Shown one piece after another: positions 7,554-15,648 of a DNA stretch of 46,092 nucleotides (the first letter of the stretch is position 1; each line of letters opens with the position of its first letter). The notes below the pieces were generated by a model. The model was not told the origin of the DNA. It made no database searches and worked only from the letters and a program-made list of their open reading frames with translations. The position numbers and the translations under genes are program-made. This DNA is from Mesorhizobium sp. LSHC420B00 (GTDB lineage Bacteria > Pseudomonadota > Alphaproteobacteria > Rhizobiales > Rhizobiaceae), in contig NZ_AYVY01000027.1 in the NCBI RefSeq assembly GCF_000503055.1, positions 19,777 through 65,868 on the forward strand. The letters run 5' to 3'.

Positions 7554-8621
7554 ATGAGGACGTTACTTATTGCTCTAAGCATGGTGGTTTGTGGTGCAAC
7601 GGCTAGCGCAGCCCAAGAGGTTTGCACCGGACTTCTCTCATACACCGGACGGGACATATCCAGTGAAGCCCGAGAGAATGCGATCGCGGCATCACTGTTT
7701 ACGCAGCACTGTGAAGGTTCGTCTGCTAAGCAGGGGTCCGCGACGAGTGTAGGACTTGAAGCGGTCGTCAAGGCAATCCCCATAAAATTCAACTTTGGCG
7801 GATCTTCATCCTCAGAAAAACTGAATAACTTCTGCAGGGTTTACGACTCGCGACGGTCGGAATTTTCGACGGAAACGATAGACACGTCGATAGTCGTGAG
7901 AGAGGCCCTCCAGGCTTTTAACACTTGTATTTCACTTGCCGGATCTGGGATTTACTTTAATCCTAAGGTGGGTAAAACCAATTTGGTCATTGACGTGCGC
8001 CGCGGTAGTGACGATGCATATATTCGAGGCCTGACGTACGATGCGACATTACTGCAGTGCTATTTACCTCCCACGCCAACGCAGAACGGCGAATCGCAAG
8101 GCGCTAAGCTCGCTAATAAAGATTCAGTTCTGCAACTGGACGGGAATTTCGTGCCGATCACGTGTGACCGGTTGCCTCAGAATTCCGCAACCGCAGGGGA
8201 GCGAGTTTATCCCAGCGCGGAATTGACGATCGGTACGAGCCGGGGAAGCCTTTTCCTCGGCGTGCCGGCGGATGCGTCGCTGCCTTTACAATTTGCGTCC
8301 GACTTATCCGTGCGAATGGCGGCTATCGAAACCGCTTCTACCGCCCTGTCGAAGCGTTCGTTAAGATGCGACAAATCGGAGGCTCAAACGACAGGGCACT
8401 ATCCCTCCGCCACTGCAGTAATCCCTGCCGGCTCAATTCTAACGGGAGGCGGATGCGCAACTAGCTACTATCCGGAGAGCCCGGACAACGCTCCCACGAT
8501 GCATTCACGACCTTCCGACGATAAGCTGGGATGGTTCTGTCAAGCAGGCGATCCTCCTAATATCCCATTAACCTCGCTGCGAGTGACCGCATATGCCGTT
8601 TATTGCTCGCTTGCGAACTAG
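7554..8621 (+). CDS. Secreted or periplasmic Cys-containing protein of unknown function
   Basis: The 355-residue product begins MRTLLIALSMVVCGATASAA, a standard Sec signal peptide with a likely cut after ASA. The mature part has about ten Cys residues (for example in QEVCTG, QHCEGS, NNFCRVY, LQCYLPP, ITCDRL, LRCDKS, GGGCATSYY, GWFCQAG), which points to disulfide bonds in the periplasm or outside the cell. No catalytic motif was seen. The gene is richer in AT than its left neighbour. Its stop codon shares bases with the stop of a convergent small ORF. GGGGGATAATA before the ATG gives only a modest ribosome binding site. The function is unknown. Confidence 0.65.
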   Translation: MRTLLIALSMVVCGATASAAQEVCTGLLSYTGRDISSEARENAIAASLFTQHCEGSSAKQGSATSVGLEAVVKAIPIKFNFGGSSSSEKLNNFCRVYDSRRSEFSTETIDTSIVVREALQAFNTCISLAGSGIYFNPKVGKTNLVIDVRRGSDDAYIRGLTYDATLLQCYLPPTPTQNGESQGAKLANKDSVLQLDGNFVPITCDRLPQNSATAGERVYPSAELTIGTSRGSLFLGVPADASLPLQFASDLSVRMAAIETASTALSKRSLRCDKSEAQTTGHYPSATAVIPAGSILTGGGCATSYYPESPDNAPTMHSRPSDDKLGWFCQAGDPPNIPLTSLRVTAYAVYCSLAN

Positions 8622-8785
8622 CAATAGTTCGGGCGCAGGTCATCCAACTCCTTGAGCCGACCGACAATACGCAGGAACTCGTTGCCACCGGCAGCAGGCG
8701 GCGGAAGGGAGATCAATCTTGGCGCAACCGGTGAGTTCACTGGCTGAGCGGCCGGGATCGGCAAGGCTTCAATGCGGCGCGCCAC
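8618..8785 (-). CDS. Small Pro-rich ORF in the +1 frame behind the DUF2285 gene
   Basis: Read from a GTG at 8785, this gives 55 residues: a Pro/Ala-rich part with IEALPIPAAQPV and LISLPPPAAGG, then NEFLRIVGRLKELDDLRPNY. Codon choice and the clean amphipathic end look coding. It overlaps the end of the DUF2285 gene by 17 bases in the +1 frame, and no ribosome binding site precedes the GTG. It may be reached by translational coupling, by a +1 frameshift, or be the surviving end of a gene split by mutation. It ends exactly where the convergent secreted-protein gene ends. Confidence 0.35.
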   Translation of the reverse strand: MARRIEALPIPAAQPVNSPVAPRLISLPPPAAGGNEFLRIVGRLKELDDLRPNYC

Positions 8786-9047
8786 CAGCCAGCAGATAGC
8801 GATACCCCGTCGTGGTCATCCACCGGGCCCGCGCGAGATGGGTCTCCCAGGCGCGGAAGGCGCGATCGGGCTCTTTGGCTGGATCGATGCGCAGGACGAT
8901 CTTGGCAACCTCGCGCCAGTCGGCATCCTCGGCGGCGGCATCGAGCACGCGCATATAGGTCACCATGTGCTCTTGATCGTATCCGGTAAGGACCGGAGAC
9001 GTCGGCGCCTCGTCGGCGACTTCTGGATCGAGAAGCGGCTTGACCAT
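8769..9047 (-). CDS. DUF2285 (RovC/QseM-type DNA-binding domain) protein
   Basis: The 92-residue product contains YDQEHMVTYMRVLDAAAEDA, then DWREVAKIVLRIDP, then RAWETHLARARWMTTTGYRYLL. This is the pattern I know from DUF2285 proteins of rhizobial integrative elements. The domain is a helix-turn-helix variant found in the ICE excision activator FseA and the antiactivator QseM of Mesorhizobium. A protein made of this one domain is nearer to QseM in layout. It is the last full gene of a minus-strand run and starts 51 bases after the exported-protein gene upstream of it. The ribosome binding site is weak. The role in element transfer is inference, since no other transfer genes are visible. Confidence 0.65.
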   Translation of the reverse strand: MVKPLLDPEVADEAPTSPVLTGYDQEHMVTYMRVLDAAAEDADWREVAKIVLRIDPAKEPDRAFRAWETHLARARWMTTTGYRYLLAGGAPH

Positions 9048-9098
9048 GCCTGAAGTTTAGCGGCTGTTCGCGGCCACGCAAGCGCTGTACCGCGTGGC

Positions 9099-9515
9099 TC
9101 AGGTTGCGGGCGGGGACTGGCGGCCGCAGATCGTGACGAAGGCGGAGCTGCCCCAAGCCGCCCGGGGTGTGAACATGATGGAATAGTCCTGTGTCCGGGG
9201 CGTGGGTCCGAACCAGAAATACGGCGAGGCGCTTTTCGTTTCCGGCAGGTCCATAGCCGGCGTCCGGTCCTCGTCGGCGGCCGGTGTCGGCATGCCGTCC
9301 TTGCCGATGGTGATCATCGACACGCCGATGTAGCTGCCGGTTTTGAAGCGGCCGACCAATTCGACCGCGTCGCCAATGTAGCGGAAGCACCCGTCACTTT
9401 GGTCGAGTTTGAATTTCTGTGCCGGAGTTGGTTGAGGCTGTTCTTCCTGGGCCGTCGCGGGAGCGACCACGAAAACGGCTGCGGCAGCAATCACGAGCGC
9501 TCGAATGGAAGTCAT
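9099..9515 (-). CDS. Small exported protein, third of an operon
   Basis: The 138-residue product has a signal peptide (MTSIRALVIAAAAVFVVAPA, cut near ATAQ). The mature part contains two Cys residues (DGCFRYIG and TICGRQ) that could pair. It looks like a compact beta-rich periplasmic domain. GAGAGA stands a few bases before the ATG. It follows the 9611-10015 gene by 95 bases on the same strand and belongs to a run of three exported proteins. No family was recognised. Confidence 0.6.
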   Translation of the reverse strand: MTSIRALVIAAAAVFVVAPATAQEEQPQPTPAQKFKLDQSDGCFRYIGDAVELVGRFKTGSYIGVSMITIGKDGMPTPAADEDRTPAMDLPETKSASPYFWFGPTPRTQDYSIMFTPRAAWGSSAFVTICGRQSPPAT

Positions 9516-9610
9516 ATCTCTCTCGGCAATCTGGATGAAGGCGCAAGCGGCCCGCCAGCAGGTCTATGCGCATCGACCAGGCCGCGATGCTACAGCAGGG
9601 AAAAGAACCG

Positions 9611-10015
9611 TTATCGTTTTTCCAGCATGTGGTTGTAAAAATCGCCTTCAAAGCCCTTCGCCTCGGCCTGGAGCTTGATCAGGTCGCAGTCCATGGGCTG
9701 ACCCATACAGAACACGGCGCCGTAAGTCGGCCAGTTGAACGTCCGCGCGATGTCGCGTGGACGGTCCCCCTGGTTATAGCCATGGAAGTCATACTTGAAA
9801 TTCCTGGCTATCAGCACCGCCGTCATGGTGTCGATGATGTTGCTGGTCCACGCCTCCTTGTTGTGAAGGATCAGAATCAGGCTTGGATTCGCCTGCTTCG
9901 TCACCTGACCGACGAACCCGACGATGTCCCTGGCGGCGGCCGGTTGGGCAACCATGGAAAGGCTGGCGGCGAGAGCCACGGCACCAAGAATCTGGACGCA
10001 CGATCGTATTTTCAA
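9611..10015 (-). CDS. Small exported protein, second of an operon
   Basis: The product of about 134 residues begins MKIRSCVQILGAVALAASLS and has a likely signal peptidase cut after AAA. I chose the TTG at 10015 because AAAGGAGG lies six bases before it, while the ATG at 10021 touches that ribosome binding site directly and would be poorly placed. The mature part has a VGFVGQVTKQANPSLILILH segment and two Cys (VFCMGQPMDCD). It starts about 26 bases after the preceding exported-protein gene. Function unknown. Confidence 0.6.
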   Translation of the reverse strand: MKIRSCVQILGAVALAASLSMVAQPAAARDIVGFVGQVTKQANPSLILILHNKEAWTSNIIDTMTAVLIARNFKYDFHGYNQGDRPRDIARTFNWPTYGAVFCMGQPMDCDLIKLQAEAKGFEGDFYNHMLEKR

Positions 10016-10041
10016 AATCATCCTCCTTTGTTGCGATGTAG

Positions 10042-10875
10042 CTAGAGCTTCGGCGCGGCGGCGTTCCCGTCGCGGATCTTCTTCGCGGCACCTTCGACGG
10101 ACTTCTGGAACTGGGTAACCTGATCCCGGTCGGCGGCCGCTGCGGCGTCGTCGACCAGCTCGTAGGTGATGGCCGTCACGTAATCGCTTCTGACGTCCAT
10201 GCCGATCGCCATTTGCTTGTCATGGGCGGCGCTCTTTTTGACTTGTTGGCCCTTGCTCCAGAACCAGCGCATTGACGAGTTGCCATCGACGCTTGGCGGG
10301 CCAAACTTCTGGAGGATCGCCGCACGGAGCGTGGCGAGTAACGGGCCTTTGCCGCCGTTGTAGGTGACAAGGCGCCGGACGTCGGTGGAGCGCTGGCCGG
10401 TCAGGGGAGATGAGAACTCCACCCTCACGCTTTGGGTGGCTTCAGCATCCTCGGGCCCAGACCAGATCACGTGGGTAAAGTACCTGTTGGGCCCCGTGGC
10501 GATGATCTCGACGGTGAAATATTCCTCGTCGAGTAGGAAGCGGCCCGACGAATCCTCGTTGGTGAAGTTCTGGCCGGTCAATATTTTTCGAATGTCATCA
10601 AGGGTCTGGCCCAGGCCGACTCCAAGAAAATCGGCTGCGCCACCATTGGGACTGAACAGGCTCGAAGGCAGGGTAGCGGCGGGTACGGTTACTTCAAGGG
10701 ACAGTTTCTGCTGCGCACTCACGGGCGTCGCGGCTAACGCCAATGCGAACACCAAAGCCCGAATGCGGGTTCGTCTGACGACTTTTACGGCGTCTCGATC
10801 CTGCCGGTGATAGCGGGAATCGTTGACGGCCGCGACGGAGGACAAGGCTGCGTTACGTCTCAAAGGTGCACCCAT
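10042..10875 (-). CDS. Exported protein, first of the three-gene operon
   Basis: The frame gives 277 residues, but a signal-peptide core (RIRALVFALALAATPVSAQQ) sits about 37 residues in, so translation may begin later than the ATG at 10875, which has no clear ribosome binding site. After the signal lies a domain with GVGLGQTLDDIRKIL, a pattern seen in many small periplasmic proteins where a GxxxxxV/I segment precedes a helix. The C-terminus is a charged helix. The next gene follows 20 to 26 bases downstream, so the two are probably co-transcribed. No specific family assigned. Confidence 0.6.
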   Translation of the reverse strand: MGAPLRRNAALSSVAAVNDSRYHRQDRDAVKVVRRTRIRALVFALALAATPVSAQQKLSLEVTVPAATLPSSLFSPNGGAADFLGVGLGQTLDDIRKILTGQNFTNEDSSGRFLLDEEYFTVEIIATGPNRYFTHVIWSGPEDAEATQSVRVEFSSPLTGQRSTDVRRLVTYNGGKGPLLATLRAAILQKFGPPSVDGNSSMRWFWSKGQQVKKSAAHDKQMAIGMDVRSDYVTAITYELVDDAAAAADRDQVTQFQKSVEGAAKKIRDGNAAAPKL

Positions 10876-10913
10876 ACAGGAGGCTGGAGAGAGACGAGAC
10901 GTCTACGCACAAA

Positions 10914-11054
10914 TCACGATATTTGCGATCGACTATGGACCGGTCGCGGTTAAGCGCGCCTTCGCTTTTGTGCTCATGTTTTAGGCAAACAGCGCCGATT
11001 TCCATGAAAAAAAAGATCAAACATGACAGGAGGATTGTATTGCAAATATCGTGA
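10914..11054. repeat. Inverted-repeat region upstream of the resolvase (res-like candidate)
   Basis: TCACGATATTTGC at 10914-10926 is an exact 13-bp inverted match of GCAAATATCGTGA at 11042-11054. Inside the 141-bp span a shorter pair, TCATGTTT near 10974 and AAACATGA near 11022, is also inverted. The region ends 30 bases before a serine recombinase gene. Tn3-type res sites are 100-150 bp, lie beside the resolvase gene and hold several inverted subsites, so this is a candidate res site. It could also be a divergent promoter with a shared operator. Confidence 0.5.
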
Positions 11055-11084
11055 CTTATGGAGAAACATAGGAGTCTTATGTGA

Positions 11085-11630
11085 ATGAAATACGGCTATG
11101 CGCGGGTGTCCACTGAAGCGCAGGACTTGGCCGCCCAGATCGAGCGCCTGCAAGCGGCAGGTTGCGAGAAGATTTTCTTTGAGAAGCGCAGCGGCAAAGA
11201 TGCCGACCGCCGTCAGTTGCAGCGGCTGCTGAAAGCACTGAAGCCCGGTGACGTGGTCCATGCCGTCGTCAGCGACCGGATGGCACGGGATCCCTTTGAC
11301 ATGCTGAATATCCTCAGGACAGTAACAGCGGCCGGTGCCGGGCTGCGCCTGCTCGATGAGCCCTTTATCGATACCACGTCGGAGATGTCAGACCTGATAT
11401 TGTTCCTTGTTGGGTGGGCCGCCAAATGGCAGCGACGCAGGATCCTGGAAAACACGTCGAACGGGCGCGCCCGCGCCAAAGCCAGGGGCGTCAAGTTCGG
11501 CAGGAAGCCCAAACTCACGAAACAGCAACAGCGGGAGGCGCTGGCGCGGCTTGCCGCCGGAGAGGCAAGGGTGCAGGTCGCCCACCGCTTTAATGTCAGC
11601 AACAGCACGATCTCGCGGCTGCATCTTTAG
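11085..11630 (+). CDS. Serine recombinase of the resolvase/invertase family
   Basis: The 181-residue product has the usual small-resolvase length and order. The catalytic N-terminus is MKYGYARVSTEAQ with the nucleophile Ser at residue 9, followed by SGKDADRRQL and the SDRMAR motif that retains the Asp and two Arg of the LDRLGR box. The C-terminus GVKFGRKPKL then VAHRFNVSNSTISRL is the DNA-binding helix-turn-helix. In the E-helix, where relatives read AEFERxLI, this protein reads AAKWQRRRIL, so a conserved Glu appears as Gln. Activity may be reduced. The start at 11085 is supported by GGAG ten bases upstream. It follows an inverted-repeat region and precedes RloA/RloB genes. Confidence 0.85.
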   Translation: MKYGYARVSTEAQDLAAQIERLQAAGCEKIFFEKRSGKDADRRQLQRLLKALKPGDVVHAVVSDRMARDPFDMLNILRTVTAAGAGLRLLDEPFIDTTSEMSDLILFLVGWAAKWQRRRILENTSNGRARAKARGVKFGRKPKLTKQQQREALARLAAGEARVQVAHRFNVSNSTISRLHL

Positions 11631-11737
11631 CCGCCTTGATATGATAGCGGTCGACAGCATATCGGGGTATCTGCCGAAATACCTTTTATTTTTGCAGATT
11701 TTATGCGACAATCTCTTTGAAACGGGAAATGTGCGCT

Positions 11738-12979
11738 ATGTTGTTGGAATTTCGAATAAAGAATTTCCGGTCGTTCCGCGACGAGGCGGTGTTGCAGATG
11801 ACCGCCAGTAATGACGATTCGCTGCAAGACACCCACACGCGTGAGACTGGGTTGGAAAAGGCCAAGCGGGTGGTCAATTCAGTTGCGATTTACGGTGCCA
11901 ATGCCAGTGGGAAATCCAATCTCATCCGAGCGCTGCAGTTCATGCAGTTGATGGTGGTGACCTCGAACCAGGTTCAGCCGGATCAGGAAAGCGCGCTGAC
12001 CCCCTTTTCGTTACGGCCAGATGCCACCGCGTTCCCAACGCTGCTTGAGGCGACCTTCGTCATCGACGGAACGCGGTATCAGTACGGCTTTGAGTTCACA
12101 CGCCGCGCGATTGTCGAGGAGTGGCTGCATGTTTATGAAACCGCCAAGCCTCAGGTCTGGTTTTCTCGGAAACTCGACGGCAGAACTGGCAAATACAAAT
12201 ATACCTACAGCGACTATTTCCTCGGCCCGAAAAAAGTCTGGGAAGGCGCCACTCGCAAGGAGGTGCTGTTCCTCACGACCGCGATCAACCTTAACAACGA
12301 GCAGCTGCGTCCACTCTATCAGAAGTTCGCCGAAGACATGGCCCTGTCTGTCGCAGGCGGAGCAATCGGTGTTGAATTCACCGCAAACTATGTGCAGGAC
12401 ACCAAGAACCGGCAGCGTGTCGTGTCGCTGATCGCCGCGGCGGACACCGGCATCTCCAGTCTATCCTTCGACAAGAAGCGTGGTCAGCAGCTTCAGCTGA
12501 ATCTGGCGAGCGGTCGACATGAAACGACCGAGGTCGAGATCAACATGCCGCAGCTGGGTCACTTGGCCAACGGGGTGACATACCCTCTCGACTTTCAGGA
12601 CGAGTCATCCGGAACCCAGATCATTTTTAGTCTCGCCGGTCCTGTGCTCGACATCCTGCAGCGCGGCCGGCTGTTGATTGTGGACGAGCTTGACCGGAGT
12701 CTGCATCCTTTGCTGGTGCAACAACTCGTCAGCATGTTCAATGATCCGAAGCTGAACCGGCGCGGTGCCCAGCTGATTTTCACAACCCACGACGTCTCCC
12801 TTTTGGATAGCTGGCACCTTCGCCGTGACCAGGTGTGGTTCACAGAAAAGGATGCTGACCAGGTTTCGCATTTCTTTCCTCTGCTCGAGTTCTCGCCGCG
12901 GAAAGGAGAGGCCTTGGAAAAGGGATATCTGGGAGGGCGCTACGGCGGGGTGCCGATTTTGGCACCGTTGCAGGACTAG
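11738..12979 (+). CDS. rloA: RloA/AbiLi-like AAA ATPase (phage defence)
   Basis: The product of about 413 residues starts MLLEFRIKNFRSF, typical of OLD/AAA_15-type ATPases. It has a Walker A motif IYGANASGKS at residues 51-60 and a Walker B/D-loop LLIVDELDRSLHP near residues 310-322, with IFTTHD after it. The large insert between them is usual for this family. Start options are ATG 11729 and ATG 11738; I prefer 11738 because the family begins at this motif. The RloB-like gene follows after three bases. RloA/RloB, equivalent to AbiLi/AbiLii, is an anti-phage pair in which the ATPase is thought to control a Toprim-like nuclease. Pairing and motifs make this call firm; the trigger is unknown. 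Confidence 0.85.
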   Translation: MLLEFRIKNFRSFRDEAVLQMTASNDDSLQDTHTRETGLEKAKRVVNSVAIYGANASGKSNLIRALQFMQLMVVTSNQVQPDQESALTPFSLRPDATAFPTLLEATFVIDGTRYQYGFEFTRRAIVEEWLHVYETAKPQVWFSRKLDGRTGKYKYTYSDYFLGPKKVWEGATRKEVLFLTTAINLNNEQLRPLYQKFAEDMALSVAGGAIGVEFTANYVQDTKNRQRVVSLIAAADTGISSLSFDKKRGQQLQLNLASGRHETTEVEINMPQLGHLANGVTYPLDFQDESSGTQIIFSLAGPVLDILQRGRLLIVDELDRSLHPLLVQQLVSMFNDPKLNRRGAQLIFTTHDVSLLDSWHLRRDQVWFTEKDADQVSHFFPLLEFSPRKGEALEKGYLGGRYGGVPILAPLQD

Positions 12980-12982
12980 CCC

Positions 12983-13639
12983 ATGGCGCGACGTTCCCGT
13001 TCAGAGGCGACATTCCGCCGGCGCGAAGGCCGGAAGAAAGGCGCGCCGCGCATTCTTATCGTGTGCGAAGGCGAAAAGACCGAAACAAACTATTTCAACG
13101 CCATTAGGCGTGAGCGACGCATCAGCTCCGCACGGGTCAGGATTATGCCGTCCGATTTTGGCACTGATCCGCTGAACGTGGTGAACTATGCACTCGATCA
13201 GTTCCTGAAGGAGGATAAGGCGTTCGATCTGGTTTACGCGGTCTTCGATCGTGATGACCATCTGAATTTCAACAATGCACTCAGCCGAGCGGCTGCCCTC
13301 GACGAGTCGCATAAGAACGATGCCGGCGTCCCTGTGCCGTTCAAGGCCATCCCATCCGTTCCCAATTTTGAGCTATGGCTCCTGCTGCATTTCCGTGACG
13401 TCTTGGCGCCGATCCATCGGGCAACGGTCTATGCCGAGCTGCGAAAACCTGGCATCTATCCTGCCTATGCGAAGAACATCGCCAGCGCATACGACGATAC
13501 AAAGGCTCGTATTGCAGCCGCCACGCAGCGCGCCGTTCATCTTCGTGGTCTATTCACGCCTCCCAACGGGACAGATCCCTATACCGATGTCGATGTTCTC
13601 GCGGCGACAATCTTGGCGATTCCATCGGCATGGGCCTGA
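12983..13639 (+). CDS. rloB: RloB/AbiLii-like Toprim-type nuclease partner
   Basis: The 218-residue product opens with a basic stretch (MARRSRSEATFRRREGRKKG), followed by ILIVCEGEKTETNYFNAI, the first Toprim-like motif with its acidic residue. VYAVFDRDDH supplies the second acidic motif, and SVPNFELWLLLHF is a hallmark stretch of RloB proteins. It begins three bases after the RloA stop codon, so the two are translationally linked. The family is counted as the effector of the RloAB/AbiL defence pair, probably a nuclease. All motifs are intact. Confidence 0.85.
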   Translation: MARRSRSEATFRRREGRKKGAPRILIVCEGEKTETNYFNAIRRERRISSARVRIMPSDFGTDPLNVVNYALDQFLKEDKAFDLVYAVFDRDDHLNFNNALSRAAALDESHKNDAGVPVPFKAIPSVPNFELWLLLHFRDVLAPIHRATVYAELRKPGIYPAYAKNIASAYDDTKARIAAATQRAVHLRGLFTPPNGTDPYTDVDVLAATILAIPSAWA

Positions 13640-13800
13640 GGCCCGAATGAGAACGCACACCGCCCGCGGACCGCGCGCGACTAAGCAAGCGTTTGGGGGC
13701 ACGGCCGTACTGCGAAGCATACCACCTATTGATGCTCACGGTTCCTGATTGGCCTGGGCTCCGCCGGGCCGCCACAACAACTTAACGTATCCGACGATTG

Positions 13801-14196
13801 CTAGCGCGTGCGGTAGTAGACACCCCACGCCAACCCAATGTCGGCAAATGTCCATTCCCGCCGCCGGCCATAGGCGGGGCTCTGGCGCGTACGGCATTCG
13901 TTCAGGCCTGTCTCCCGCTGGAACTTCATGAACCACGCCGTGGATTTTGGCTTGCCGTGGGCCGTTGCCTGGACCCGGCGGATGAGATCGCTATGCGCCC
14001 AGTGGTCCTGTGGATCGGGGAGGGATGCGGGGTCAGCTAGATAGCTGCGGAGCTTTTGTAAAGTTGCATCTTCGGGTGTCTGGTGGAGGTCTGCGCGGAG
14101 TTCTGCAACGGCGAGCGACGCTCCTTGTCGCGCGGCTTCCGTCAGCATGTCGCGCAATTGCGTGCTGGTCAGCACCAACGCTTGCAGGGCGTCCAT
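13801..14196 (-). CDS. Hypothetical protein downstream of the integrase
   Basis: The ATG at 14196 (AAGGAA about ten bases before it) gives 131 residues starting MDALQALVLTSTQLRDML. A longer frame from 14274 lacks such support. The N-terminal half is helical; the C-terminal half reads KSTAWFMKFQRETGL and later RREWTFADIGLAWGVYY, a basic aromatic-rich region that could bind DNA. It lies 81 bases after the integrase on the same strand and is probably part of the same module. A role as excision or recombination partner is possible but is only a guess from position. Confidence 0.5.
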   Translation of the reverse strand: MDALQALVLTSTQLRDMLTEAARQGASLAVAELRADLHQTPEDATLQKLRSYLADPASLPDPQDHWAHSDLIRRVQATAHGKPKSTAWFMKFQRETGLNECRTRQSPAYGRRREWTFADIGLAWGVYYRTR

Positions 14197-14277
14197 GAGC
14201 CATACTTTCCTTGATGGGATTTGCGGCAGAGATCGCCGCAGGTTCATTGCCTCACAGCCAAAAAATGACGTCAAGCG

Positions 14278-15648
14278 CTAGACGCCGAGAAGGTCGCCAA
14301 GCTTTTGGGTGACAGGACGCATCGGGTCAACAAAGCCAAGATCGTAGATCATGGTCGTTTCAAGGTTCCCCTTGTGGTCGACGTAGTGCGAGATGGCCTC
14401 ATGCGACACCCCTTGGCCCGCCAGCATCAGCGAGATCGCAATCCGCTTGAGGTCGTAAAGCTGAAAATACTCGGGGACGCCGGGCAGGGCTTTGAACCTG
14501 TCCAGCCCCTTGCGGAAGTTGTCGCGGGGCTGTGTCATGTCGGTATGTGACGGGAACAGCAGCTTGCTCTCGGGCCAGCGGTCGCGTTGGGCCTGCACCA
14601 TCGCGGCAACCCTCGGATGGATCGGCACCGACCGGTAGCCGTACTCATAGAGCGAACGCGATAGCTTGATCCCCTTGGTGTTGTACTTATGCCAGACCAG
14701 GGTCGCCAGGTCGAAGTGGTCGAATTCGGCCTTGGTGAGATCGCTGGGGCGGGCCATGGTCAGGAACAGGATGCCCATGTAATTGCAGAGTTCCTGCATC
14801 TGGTCGTTGGCGGTGACTAGCCACGCCTTCCGCAGCGCCATGTCGCGCTTGGCCAGGCCATCGAGGTGGTCGACTTCCGGCAGCACCTCCACTGCCGGAT
14901 AGAAGACATGGGCCGCGATCTGCCGGATCTGCTCGGTCGAGTAGTCGCGGCGGCGACGGATGATCTTCTTCTTCCGGAGCGGATGGCACGGGTTGCGCAT
15001 GTCGACCAGTTGCATGCGGATTGCCCAGTTAAAGAGCGCACTAACGAGTCCCAAGGCCCGGTTGTACACATGGGGTGACGCGAACTGCGCCTGGAACCGC
15101 TCGACATCCGTAGGCTTGATAGACGAGAGCGATCTATCCGCATACATAGCCCCGAAAGCCGTGTACGCCTTACGCTGGTTGTGGCCGCGCTTGTTGGCTT
15201 CGTTGTCCTGCCTTAACCACTTTCCCACGAAGGCAGTGAAAGAGTATCTGACCCCCTCTGAAAGCTCACAGACGTGGCTTTCCCAATAGCGGTCGATGAC
15301 CTCCGCGATTGTCTGAAAGTGCTTCCGACGTGGATCGACGCGGTCTAAGTCGGGATCCTTGCCGGCTTTGAGTTCCTGTTCCCGATTGATGACCGCAAGA
15401 CGCGCCGAGGCGACACTGAGAACGGTTGCTGTGCCAAGCACGCTCCGGCAGCGCTTGCCGTTAAATCGATAGGCGTGGACAAAGGCCTTGTGGCCAAGCG
15501 CGGTGACGCGAAGCCCCAGTCCGGAAACCGAACCATTGTGAATTTGGCCATTGGCAGCGACCGCATAATCCCAGAAAAACTCCTGGTCCTTGTCCACCGG
15601 GCAACTTGCTTCAAAAACAGTGTCGTCAGTCAAAAATATCTTAGGCAT
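14278..15648 (-). CDS. Tyrosine recombinase (phage/ICE-type integrase)
   Basis: The 456-residue product has an N-terminal arm-binding region containing SGLGLRVTALGHKAFVHAYR, as in DUF4102-type integrases, then a core-binding domain and the catalytic domain. Catalytic candidates are Arg in TMARPSDL (about residue 299), the LYDLKRI box (about 398, with Tyr where His is usual and Lys-Arg in place of Arg-Arg), the VDHKGN segment, and the nucleophile Tyr in MIYDL (about 434). These deviations resemble a diverged subfamily. The start codon touches the first of two 26-bp repeats flanking a tRNA-Thr fragment, so the integrase promoter and its binding sites overlap and it may repress itself. Confidence 0.9.
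   Translation of the reverse strand: MPKIFLTDDTVFEASCPVDKDQEFFWDYAVAANGQIHNGSVSGLGLRVTALGHKAFVHAYRFNGKRCRSVLGTATVLSVASARLAVINREQELKAGKDPDLDRVDPRRKHFQTIAEVIDRYWESHVCELSEGVRYSFTAFVGKWLRQDNEANKRGHNQRKAYTAFGAMYADRSLSSIKPTDVERFQAQFASPHVYNRALGLVSALFNWAIRMQLVDMRNPCHPLRKKKIIRRRRDYSTEQIRQIAAHVFYPAVEVLPEVDHLDGLAKRDMALRKAWLVTANDQMQELCNYMGILFLTMARPSDLTKAEFDHFDLATLVWHKYNTKGIKLSRSLYEYGYRSVPIHPRVAAMVQAQRDRWPESKLLFPSHTDMTQPRDNFRKGLDRFKALPGVPEYFQLYDLKRIAISLMLAGQGVSHEAISHYVDHKGNLETTMIYDLGFVDPMRPVTQKLGDLLGV

Noticed and set aside
14278..15648. This integrase as the enzyme that inserted the island at tRNA-Trp
   Set aside because: Its neighbouring core is tRNA-Thr with arm repeats on both sides, and it is 12 kb from the tRNA-Trp fragment. 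The tRNA-Trp integrase probably lies left of the window.
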